Source: an uncultured bacterium
GTDB lineage: Bacteria; Bacteroidota; Bacteroidia; Chitinophagales; CAIODY01
DNA length: 11,439 nt
Assembly (NCBI GenBank): GCA_903871715.1
Contig: CAIQHW010000533.1
Coordinates: 1-11,439, forward strand
Direction: 5' to 3'
Shown: positions 1 to 6,070 of the stretch, piece by piece
How the letters are laid out: each line of letters opens with the position of its first letter
Position numbering within the stretch: position 1 is the first letter of the stretch
Position numbers and translations under genes: made by a program
The notes under the pieces: model-generated
Database searches by the model: none
What the model was told of the DNA's origin: nothing
Seen by the model: only the letters and a program-made list of their open reading frames with translations

Positions 1-214
1 CACCTGAAAAAACATTTTTCACTGCGCCATCTTTGCCCGATGCATCCATACCTTGCAGCACAATCAACACCGCATACTCACGTTGTGCATATAATTTATT
101 TTGAATCACAGATAGTTTTTCAATCAACTTCGCAGTCTCTTTTTCGGCTTGCGCTTTTGTTATTTTATCTGTGGGCTGTGTTGAAATTTTATCTAAATGA
201 ATGGACTTGCTCAT
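1..214 (-). CDS. ppk2: Polyphosphate kinase 2 (PPK2) family, N-terminal part only
   Basis: Only the first 71 codons are in the window; the rest lies beyond the left edge. PPK2 enzymes move phosphate between inorganic polyphosphate and nucleotides (AMP, ADP or GDP, depending on class) in the cytoplasm. The visible part has a charged amphipathic N-terminal helix (about residues 17-46), then a short hydrophobic strand leading into a Walker A loop, LQGMDASGKDG, at residues 53-63 (key residues G55, G60, K61, D62), followed by a VKNVFSG segment. This order (helix, KLYAQ-like stretch, VLQGMDA.GKDG) is typical of PPK2. Its closeness to the class III form common in Bacteroidota is inference, because the Walker B and lid regions are not visible. 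The ATG at 212-214 gives a family-like N-terminus. The gene follows the magnesium ATPase by 29 nt on the same strand, so co-transcription is likely. No Shine-Dalgarno is visible. Confidence 0.8.
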   Translation of the reverse strand, partial: MSKSIHLDKISTQPTDKITKAQAEKETAKLIEKLSVIQNKLYAQREYAVLIVLQGMDASGKDGAVKNVFSG

Positions 215-243
215 AATATTTTGTTTGTTTTTTGGAAATGATT

Positions 244-2766
244 TTAGTTGTTCGGATATTTTTTAAAGAACCAAACCTTTAATAAATCGGCTGTAATAAT
301 GTAAGAGGCAACGATTAGCAACATAGCACTCATGCTGGCAAACGACAATGGAACTAAGCCCACAGCATTCGCAAAATAAGGAACGTAAGGCAATGCAATC
401 GTGATGATGAATCCTAAAATACTCAACAGAAAAAGATATTTCCCAGGTTTACTTTTAAAGAAATTTTTTCGGGTACGAATGATGAAGAGAATAAACAACT
501 CGGTTAAAATAGATTCCACAAACCAACCCGTTTGAAACGCAGTTTCTTTCACTTTCAACACATACAACAAAGTGAGAAACGTGATTAAATCAAACAACGA
601 ACTGTGAATACCAAAAATTATCATGTAGTTGCGAATGAATTTCAAATTCCATTTGCCAGGTTTTTCCAATGCGTCTTCATCCACATTATCTGATGCAACA
701 GTGAGGTAAGGAAAATCGGTGATGAAATTGGTGAGTAAAATTTGTTTAGGCAACATGGGCAAAAAAGGCAACAGCAAAGAAGCACCAGCCACACTAAACA
801 TATTTCCAAACGTAGAACCTGTATTGATGAAAATATATTTCAGCGTATTTCTAAAAGTTTTTCTTCCTTCTCGGATGCCATCTACTAACACCATTAATTC
901 TTTTTCCATCAACACAAAATCTGCTGCTTCTCTTGCCACATCTACAGCATTCTCTACTGAAATTCCAACATCAGCAGCAGTTAAAGCAGGCACATCATTA
1001 ATGCCATCGCCCATGTAAGCAACCGTGTACGACTTGCGCAGAGCCTGAATAATCCGTTCTTTTTGTTGCGGTTCTACTTCAGCAAAAATGTGTGTTTCTT
1101 TCACTTTCACATCCAAAGCCATTCCGCTGGTGTTGAATAATTCTTCACCCGTCATCACTACAGGATTGGCTATGCCAATGGCTACACCTATTGATTTTGC
1201 TACATTTTTATTATCACCAGTGATGATTTTCAAATCAACTTCTAATTTTTTCAAAGCAGCAATAGTATCCGTAATACCTGCTTTTACAGGGTCTTGCAGC
1301 AAAACAAAACCTGCAAAAATCATTTCTACTTCATCTTCTTTAGCGATAGAATCGACAGAAATGTTTTTATAACAAACGCCGATTGCTCTAAATCCTTTTT
1401 CACCAAAGCTTTGATACAACTGTTGTATAGCATCATTGTGTGAAGAAATGTCTTCCGTTTTTCCATCAGCCATTCTTACACTTTTGCAAATGCTGAAAAT
1501 ATTATTGAAAGCACCTTTGCTGATAATTAGTTTCTCATCGCCTTTGTCAACTGCTATACTAAGGCGTTTGCGGATGAAGTCGTAAGGAATCTCACCAATT
1601 TTTTTGGGTGAAATTATTGATGTGATTTTTATTTTTTTCAATGCATCATCAATCGGGTTGGCATAACCCGTTTCAAAACTGGCATTCCAGAAAGCCAATG
1701 TTTTTACAAAATCATTTTCATTTCCAGATATATCAACCAAGCCCGAAACATTGATGGCACCTTCGGTTATCGTGCCGGTTTTATCGGTACATAACAAATT
1801 TACTTCGCCCAGATTTTGAATGGAGTTAAGTTTTTTTACAATTACTTTCTTATCCAGCATTCGTTTTGCACCTGCACTCATCGCAATGGTTGTGATAGCT
1901 GGCAACAATTCTGGAGCCATACCCACAGCCAGTGCTAAAGCAAATAGAGCAGATTCAACGACACCTTTGTGTCCCAACAGATTGACGATTAAAATAAAAA
2001 CTGCCAACACCAAAGTGATTTTCATCAAGAAAAAACCAAAGTCTTTAATGCCTTTTTCAAAAGTAGTTTCAACTGATGTTGATGCACTTTGCGCAATACT
2101 TCCAAAAATAGTTTCAGTGCCAGTAGCCATCACTAATGCTTTTGCCGTGCCGCTTACCACATTACTTCCTTCCCACAAACAATTTTTTCTTTTGGCTAAT
2201 TCTGTATGTTCATCTATCACACCCACTTCTTTTCTTACTGGATACGATTCACCAGTGAGGCTGGCTTCGTTTACATTCAATTCATTCGCTTCAATCAAAA
2301 TACAATCGGCAGGAATCATATCGCCGGCTTTAAACAACAACACATCGCCTTTTACAATTTGTGAGGAAGGAATTTCTTTAGCTACATTATCTCTTACGAC
2401 TGTGCTTTTTAAAGCTATCATCGATTGCAGTTTTTCTACCACTCTGCCAGCGTTTCTTTCCTGAAAAAAACTTAACAACCCAGTTGATACAACAATAAAC
2501 AAAATGATAAATACATCGGATGTATCCCCTAAGAAGGCTGATAATATTACTGCACCAATCAACAGCAACATCAGCGGACTTTTAAATTGTCCAATAAAAA
2601 GCAAAGCATCTTTTACAAATCTTGACTTTTCCTTTTTCTGATTACTGGATTGCGCCAATATTTTTTCCGCATCATTTTGCGATAAGCCATTGGCTGAAGT
2701 ATTTAATTTCTGAAACCAGTAGTTGGCATCAAATTGCCAGAAAGAATTGGAAGGAGATGTATTCAT
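244..2766 (-). CDS. mgtA: MgtA-type magnesium-translocating P-type ATPase
   Basis: An inner-membrane P3B-type ATPase, 840 residues, that probably imports Mg2+ using ATP. The full P-type plan is visible: TM1-2 (about 55-100), actuator domain with TGES at 171-174, TM3-4 (about 243-296) with PELLP at 285-289, and the phosphorylated aspartate D328 in CTDKTGT (326-332). These are followed by a nucleotide-binding KGAF (417-420), TGDN (516-519), the hinge motif GDGINDVPAL (586-595) and six C-terminal TMs. The stretch after TM4 (VIVKKLNSIQNLG) and the whole C-terminal membrane region match enteric MgtA as I recall it (KW, SS.FD.. TF, F.(S/T)GWF.E motifs). It is somewhat shorter than E. coli MgtA (about 898 residues), mostly at the N-terminus. 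TM6 reads LTNFITDFP where enteric MgtA has a QNL.YDISQ-like sequence. The upstream 121 nt is too short for a large Mg2+-sensing leader; it holds an 8-bp inverted repeat. Probably co-transcribed with the downstream ppk2. Transport direction and ion are inferred from the family. Confidence 0.93.
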   Translation of the reverse strand: MNTSPSNSFWQFDANYWFQKLNTSANGLSQNDAEKILAQSSNQKKEKSRFVKDALLFIGQFKSPLMLLLIGAVILSAFLGDTSDVFIILFIVVSTGLLSFFQERNAGRVVEKLQSMIALKSTVVRDNVAKEIPSSQIVKGDVLLFKAGDMIPADCILIEANELNVNEASLTGESYPVRKEVGVIDEHTELAKRKNCLWEGSNVVSGTAKALVMATGTETIFGSIAQSASTSVETTFEKGIKDFGFFLMKITLVLAVFILIVNLLGHKGVVESALFALALAVGMAPELLPAITTIAMSAGAKRMLDKKVIVKKLNSIQNLGEVNLLCTDKTGTITEGAINVSGLVDISGNENDFVKTLAFWNASFETGYANPIDDALKKIKITSIISPKKIGEIPYDFIRKRLSIAVDKGDEKLIISKGAFNNIFSICKSVRMADGKTEDISSHNDAIQQLYQSFGEKGFRAIGVCYKNISVDSIAKEDEVEMIFAGFVLLQDPVKAGITDTIAALKKLEVDLKIITGDNKNVAKSIGVAIGIANPVVMTGEELFNTSGMALDVKVKETHIFAEVEPQQKERIIQALRKSYTVAYMGDGINDVPALTAADVGISVENAVDVAREAADFVLMEKELMVLVDGIREGRKTFRNTLKYIFINTGSTFGNMFSVAGASLLLPFLPMLPKQILLTNFITDFPYLTVASDNVDEDALEKPGKWNLKFIRNYMIIFGIHSSLFDLITFLTLLYVLKVKETAFQTGWFVESILTELFILFIIRTRKNFFKSKPGKYLFLLSILGFIITIALPYVPYFANAVGLVPLSFASMSAMLLIVASYIITADLLKVWFFKKYPNN

Positions 2767-2798
2767 AAGGCAAAAATTGAAAGTTGAAATTACAATCT

Positions 2799-2817
2799 AA
2801 AATCAAAAATTGATTTT
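2799..2817. repeat. Short inverted repeat upstream of mgtA
   Basis: AAAATCAA (2799-2806) and TTGATTTT (2810-2817) form a perfect 8-bp inverted repeat around a 3-nt AAA centre, 33-51 nt upstream of the mgtA ATG. It could be an operator for a dimeric regulator or a small leader hairpin. A near match to the -7 element (AATTTTTG on the minus strand, 2804-2811, first base differing from TAnnTTTG) overlaps it, so a regulator binding here could block initiation. The DNA is AT-rich and such repeats arise by chance, so function is unproven. Confidence 0.35.
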
Positions 2818-2831
2818 GAAAATTGTTAAAT

Positions 2832-2865
2832 AAAAAATGCAGACCACTTTCGCAATCTGCATTTT
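2832..2865 (-). terminator. Rho-independent terminator of the nucleotide-sugar operon
   Basis: Read on the minus strand, a 10-bp stem (AAAATGCAGA at 2856-2865 pairing with TCTGCATTTT at 2834-2843, given in minus-strand sense) encloses a 12-nt loop and runs straight into a T tract (TTTTTT in total at the 3' side, then ATTT). It begins 22 nt past the stop of the dehydrogenase gene (2888). Position, strand and the T run fit an intrinsic terminator that separates this operon from mgtA. The stem core GCAGA/TCTGC carries the GC pairs; the outer part is A-T. Confidence 0.75.
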
Positions 2866-2887
2866 CAAAATTCTTGGTTTAATTTTT

Positions 2888-4192
2888 TTATAACGACCAA
2901 TATTTCATGCCTTTTATTTTGTTTCTGAAAACACCTTTAATGTCCATGAACACCGCTTTATCATTGGTAATTCCAGCAAAATAATTTTCATCCAAATTCA
3001 TATAATCGTTATGGTTTACTGCAACAATAATTGCATCATAATTTTTTCCAGGTTCATTTATCAATGAAAAACCATACTCTTCTTGCAATTCGTGGCTATC
3101 AGCATGTGGGTCAACCACATCAACTGCTACTGAAAAATCTTTTAGTTCTTTAATAATGTCTGCCACTTTGCTATTTCTAACATCGCTTACATTTTCTTTA
3201 AACGTAGCACCCATAACTAATACACGGCTATGCACCACATCTTTTCCTTCATGCGCAATCAACTGCACACAACGTTTGGCAACATATGGTCCCATATCAT
3301 CATTGATTCTTCTGCCGCTTAAAATCACTTCTGGATTGTAACCCAATGATTGTGCTTTGTAGGTTAAATAATAAGGGTCAACGCCAATGCAATGCCCACC
3401 CACTAAGCCTGGCATAAATTTCAAGAAATTCCATTTAGTACCAGCAGCTTCTAAAACTTCGTAAGTATTGATTCCTAATTTTTCAAAAATTTTACTCAAT
3501 TCATTCATCAAAGCAATGTTTACATCGCGTTGTGTGTTTTCAATAATTTTTGCAGCTTCTGCAACTTTGATGGAAGATGCTCTGTGAACACCAGCACGAA
3601 CAACCAACTCATAAGTTTTTGCAATCAACTCAGCAGATTCGGCATCACAACCACTGCTAACTTTCACAATATTCGGCAGTGTTTGTTTTTTATCACCCGG
3701 ATTAATTCTTTCAGGTGAATAACCGATTTTAAAATCACCATTACTCAATTTCATGCCCGATAACTTTTCCAATACTGGCAAACAATCTTCCTCGGTACAA
3801 CCAGGATAAACGGTTGATTCATACACCACATAATCGCCCATTTTCAATATTTTACCAACGGTGTTCGATGCACCCAAAACAGGCTTCAAATCAGGCACTC
3901 GGTGTTCATCTACTGGAGTAGGAACGGCAACAATAAAAAATGTTGCTGCTTTCAAATCATCAATTGTAGCTGTAAATTGAATATCGCAATTATCAAAAGC
4001 TGAACTTTCTAATTCGTTGCTTGGGTCAATTTTATTCTTCATCATATCCACCCTTTTTTGGTTGATATCAAATCCGATAACTGAAATCTTTTTGGCAAAT
4101 TCCAAAGCCAATGGCAAACCCACATACCCTAAGCCTATCACGGCTAACTTGGTTTCTTTAGCTACTAATTTTTCGTAAATGTTTTTACTCAT
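2888..4192 (-). CDS. tviB: UDP-N-acetylhexosamine 6-dehydrogenase (TviB/WbpO-type)
   Basis: A cytoplasmic NAD-dependent dehydrogenase, 434 residues, of the UDP-glucose/GDP-mannose dehydrogenase superfamily. It probably oxidises C6 of UDP-GlcNAc or UDP-GalNAc to the uronic acid. The N-terminal Rossmann motif is GLGYVG (20-25). VPTPVD (90-95) and YESTVYPGCTEE (124-135) follow, then YSPERINPGDKK (158-169), SIKVAEAAKIIENTQRD (207-223) and the catalytic cysteine C268 in GGHCIGVDPYYLTYK (265-279). The C-terminal UDP-binding domain has GATFKENVSDVRNS. The YESTVYPGCTEE and GDKK stretches match the Vi-antigen enzyme TviB and Pseudomonas WbpO rather than UDP-glucose dehydrogenases. Whether the substrate is the gluco or galacto (or manno) epimer cannot be read from sequence. 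It is the last gene of a three-gene operon, starting 21 nt after the acetyltransferase stop with an A-rich leader (ATTAAAATG), and is followed by a hairpin terminator. Confidence 0.92.
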   Translation of the reverse strand: MSKNIYEKLVAKETKLAVIGLGYVGLPLALEFAKKISVIGFDINQKRVDMMKNKIDPSNELESSAFDNCDIQFTATIDDLKAATFFIVAVPTPVDEHRVPDLKPVLGASNTVGKILKMGDYVVYESTVYPGCTEEDCLPVLEKLSGMKLSNGDFKIGYSPERINPGDKKQTLPNIVKVSSGCDAESAELIAKTYELVVRAGVHRASSIKVAEAAKIIENTQRDVNIALMNELSKIFEKLGINTYEVLEAAGTKWNFLKFMPGLVGGHCIGVDPYYLTYKAQSLGYNPEVILSGRRINDDMGPYVAKRCVQLIAHEGKDVVHSRVLVMGATFKENVSDVRNSKVADIIKELKDFSVAVDVVDPHADSHELQEEYGFSLINEPGKNYDAIIVAVNHNDYMNLDENYFAGITNDKAVFMDIKGVFRNKIKGMKYWSL

Positions 4193-4213
4193 TTTAATTG
4201 ATTTAACTCGGTT

Positions 4214-4792
4214 TTATTTTGTTCTTTTTACAATGTCATTTTCTAATTTGTATTCTTGCTTGCTCTCAGGGCAAATTGCAATTCCATTTGCATCAAACTT
4301 TAAACGATGGCCGTATTCACTCATCCAACCCAACTGTTTAGCTGGATTTCCAACCATTAAAGCATAAGCAGGAACTGTTTTTGTAACTACCGAACCTGCG
4401 CCAATGAAAGCAAATTCACCAATATCATGTCCACAAACTATTGTTGCATTAGCGCCAATTGAAGCCCCTTTTTTCACTACTGTTTTTGCATATTGACCAC
4501 GACGAACTACAGCACTTCTCGGATTGGTAACATTCGTGAAAACCATTGATGGGCCAAGGAAAACATCATCTTCGCATTCAACACCTGTGTAAATGGCTAC
4601 ATTATTTTGCACCTTCACATTGTTGCCTAATTTAACATCATTTGCCACCATCACATTTTGCCCAAAGATGCATCCTTCGCCAATCAAAGCGTTTTGCATG
4701 ATGTGAACAAAATGCCAAACCTTAGTTCCTTTACCAAGTTTAGCAGTCTCGTGAACGTATGATGATTCGTGTATAAAAACTTCGTTGCTCAT
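4214..4792 (-). CDS. wbpD: WbpD/WlbB-type nucleotide-sugar N-acetyltransferase (left-handed beta-helix)
   Basis: A 192-residue hexapeptide-repeat acyltransferase. The family members WbpD and WlbB transfer acetyl from acetyl-CoA to the 3-amino group of UDP-2-acetamido-3-amino-2,3-dideoxy-D-glucuronate, a late step to UDP-GlcNAc(3NAc)A in O-antigen synthesis. The left-handed beta-helix coils run from about residue 5 to 140 with repeating [LIV]G..[CVA].. turns (LGKGTKV, IGEGCIFGQNV, LGNNVKVQNNV, IGANATIVCG, IGAGSVV). The family-specific stretch FTNVTNPRS is at 85-93, and NPAKQLGWMSEYGHRL (149-164) precedes the C-terminal tail with CPESKQEY, which WbpD also has. The gene starts 1 nt after the decarboxylase stop and ends 21 nt before the dehydrogenase ATG, so the three are surely one transcript. 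The enzymes that would supply the 3-amino substrate (WlbA/WbpB oxidase, WlbC/WbpE aminotransferase) are not in the window, so the true substrate is open. Confidence 0.88.
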   Translation of the reverse strand: MSNEVFIHESSYVHETAKLGKGTKVWHFVHIMQNALIGEGCIFGQNVMVANDVKLGNNVKVQNNVAIYTGVECEDDVFLGPSMVFTNVTNPRSAVVRRGQYAKTVVKKGASIGANATIVCGHDIGEFAFIGAGSVVTKTVPAYALMVGNPAKQLGWMSEYGHRLKFDANGIAICPESKQEYKLENDIVKRTK

Positions 4793-4793
4793 T

Positions 4794-5726
4794 TTAAATT
4801 ACTTTCTTAAAATATTCCAATGTTAATTTCAAACCTTCACTGCGACTAACTTTTGGACTCCAACCTAAAATTTCTTTTGCCTTTGTAATATCAGGCCTTC
4901 TTTGCTTTGGGTCGTCAGTTGGTAATGGTGTATAAATTACTTTTGATTTTGAACCTGTGAGTTTTAAAATCTCTTGGGCAAAATCATTGATTGTAATTTC
5001 ATCAGGATTGCCAATGTTAACCGGTTGTGCATAATCGCTTAATAGCAATCTATAAATTCCATCTACCAGGTCTGAAACGTAGCAAAATGAACGTGTTTGA
5101 GAGCCATCGCCAAATGCAGTTAAATCTTCACCTCTTAATGCTTGACCAATAAATGCAGGTAAAACTCTGCCGTCATCTAGTCGCATTCTTGGACCATAGG
5201 TATTGAAAATTCTAACAATTCTGGTTTCCAAATGATGATAGGTATGATAAGCCATAGTGATGGCTTCTTGAAAACGTTTGGCTTCATCATAAACACCACG
5301 AGGCCCTACAGGATTTACATTGCCCCAATATTCTTCAGTTTGTGGATGCACCAATGGATCGCCATATACTTCAGATGTAGAAGCAATCAACATTCTGGCA
5401 TTTTTCGCCAAAGCCAATCCCAACAAATTATGAGTACCTAAAGAACCAACTTTTAAAGTTTGAATAGGAATTTTTAAATAATCAATTGGTGAAGCAGGTG
5501 AAGCAAAATGTAAGATGTAATCAAGGTTTCCAGCTACGTGAACAAATTTTGAAACATCATGATGATGAAATTCAAAGTTTTTTAAAGGAAACAAATGCTC
5601 TAAGTTTTTGATGTTGCCTGTAATCAAATTATCCATGCCAATCACATGATAACCTTCGGCAATAAATCTATCGCACAAATGCGAACCTAAAAACCCTGCT
5701 GCGCCTGTAACTAAAACTCGTTTCAC
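4794..5726 (-). CDS. uxs: UDP-glucuronate decarboxylase family (UXS), short-chain dehydrogenase fold
   Basis: An extended SDR enzyme that classically decarboxylates UDP-glucuronate to UDP-xylose through a 4-keto intermediate with bound NAD. Counting from the GTG start (310 residues), the NAD motif TGAAGFLG is at 7-14, DNLITGN follows at 32-38, and STSEVYGDP at 116-124 carries the family glutamate E119. The catalytic YDEAK is at 146-150, RIFNTYGPRMR at 172-182, and the UXS-specific GDGSQTRSFCYVSDLV and RRPDITKAKEILGWSP follow. Start choice: translation from a TTG at 5753 would add nine residues, but that TTG lies inside the -7 promoter element (5751-5758). GTG at 5724-5726 gives the usual family N-terminus MKRVLVTGAAGF and a leader of about 20 nt. 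It is first in the operon; its stop is 1 nt from the acetyltransferase ATG. Because its partner is a UDP-HexNAc rather than UDP-glucose dehydrogenase, UDP-acetamido-uronates are possible alternative substrates (inference). Confidence 0.9.
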   Translation of the reverse strand: MKRVLVTGAAGFLGSHLCDRFIAEGYHVIGMDNLITGNIKNLEHLFPLKNFEFHHHDVSKFVHVAGNLDYILHFASPASPIDYLKIPIQTLKVGSLGTHNLLGLALAKNARMLIASTSEVYGDPLVHPQTEEYWGNVNPVGPRGVYDEAKRFQEAITMAYHTYHHLETRIVRIFNTYGPRMRLDDGRVLPAFIGQALRGEDLTAFGDGSQTRSFCYVSDLVDGIYRLLLSDYAQPVNIGNPDEITINDFAQEILKLTGSKSKVIYTPLPTDDPKQRRPDITKAKEILGWSPKVSRSEGLKLTLEYFKKVI

Positions 5727-5750
5727 GAAATTTTTATTTTTTGTGAGTTG

Positions 5751-5758
5751 CAAAGATA
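5751..5758 (-). promoter_or_regulatory. uxs: Bacteroidota -7 promoter element of the nucleotide-sugar operon
   Basis: TATCTTTG on the minus strand is an exact match to the Bacteroidota -7 consensus TAnnTTTG. It lies 24 nt upstream of the GTG at 5726, which would put the transcript start near 5744-5747 and give a short leader. No clear TTTG -33 box stands at the usual distance, so the promoter may be weak or need an activator. Confidence 0.55.
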
Positions 5759-5802
5759 AAAATCAATTCATGGAATTTTGAGTAAATTCTCTAATTGATT
5801 TT
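5759..5802. repeat. 10-bp inverted repeat upstream of the uxs promoter
   Basis: AAAATCAATT (5759-5768) and AATTGATTTT (5793-5802) are perfect inverted copies with a 24-nt spacer. The proximal arm directly abuts the -7 element and the pair spans the region where the -33 element should be, which is the usual place for an operator or activator site. Function is inferred from position only; the repeats are nearly all A and T. Confidence 0.35.
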
Positions 5803-5870
5803 ACTAAATTAAACCAAAGCAAAATTTTATTGTCACAACATCACAATTTGCTAACCTTAAAATATTTTTT

Positions 5871-5981
5871 ATGAATCAAATACTATCCACTGCATTGTTT
5901 ATCAATCAAAATGATGGTGTCGTTTTCTCTTACCTTATAGTACTTTTGGGCATTTTTTTTATTTTTATTTTGTTAGTATAA
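5871..5981 (+). CDS. Possible small single-TM protein (36 residues), unknown
   Basis: An ATG-to-TAA frame of 37 codons in the divergent intergenic region, overlapping no other gene. Its translation has a polar N-terminal part (MNQILSTALFINQNDG, residues 1-16), then an uninterrupted hydrophobic stretch VVFSYLIVLLGIFFIFILLV (17-36) long enough for one membrane helix and ending the protein. I do not recognise the family. For it: a proper ATG, mixed codons in the first half, and a polar head followed by one TM, as in known small membrane proteins. Against it: no TAnnTTTG box or ribosome site upstream, and a T-rich strand gives Phe, Leu and Ile by chance. It ends 89 nt before the ATG of the LolC-type permease on the same strand, so it could be the first gene of that transcript. 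Confidence 0.3.
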   Translation: MNQILSTALFINQNDGVVFSYLIVLLGIFFIFILLV

Positions 5982-6006
5982 AAATGAAAAGAAAATTTAA
6001 TAGAAA

Positions 6007-6035
6007 TATTTTTGTCGATAAAAAAAGTATTTTTG
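6007..6035 (+). promoter_or_regulatory. Tandem TATTTTTG boxes, promoter region of the LolC-type permease gene
   Basis: Two identical octamers TATTTTTG lie at 6007-6014 and 6028-6035, 21 nt apart, and both fit the -7 consensus TAnnTTTG. The second would start transcription near 6041-6043, about 30 nt ahead of the ATG at 6071. The first could be an alternative promoter or supply the upstream TTTG contact, although its distance (13 nt between) is shorter than the usual -33 to -7 spacing of about 19 nt. The AT-rich background makes chance matches possible. Confidence 0.4.
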
Positions 6036-6070
6036 TTTGAAATTTATTGCAAAAAAATACAAAAATTTTC

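Noticed and set aside
1820..2464. 214-codon open frame on the plus strand inside mgtA
   Set aside because: It lies wholly antisense to a well-supported ATPase gene, its translation has no recognisable motif, and the Ser/Thr/Ala-rich composition is what antisense reading of membrane-protein codons gives.
5984..6040. 18-residue frame MKRKFNRNIFVDKKSIFV just after the 36-residue frame
   Set aside because: Very short, A/T-driven composition, and it contains both TATTTTTG promoter-like boxes of the next gene, so it is more likely non-coding.
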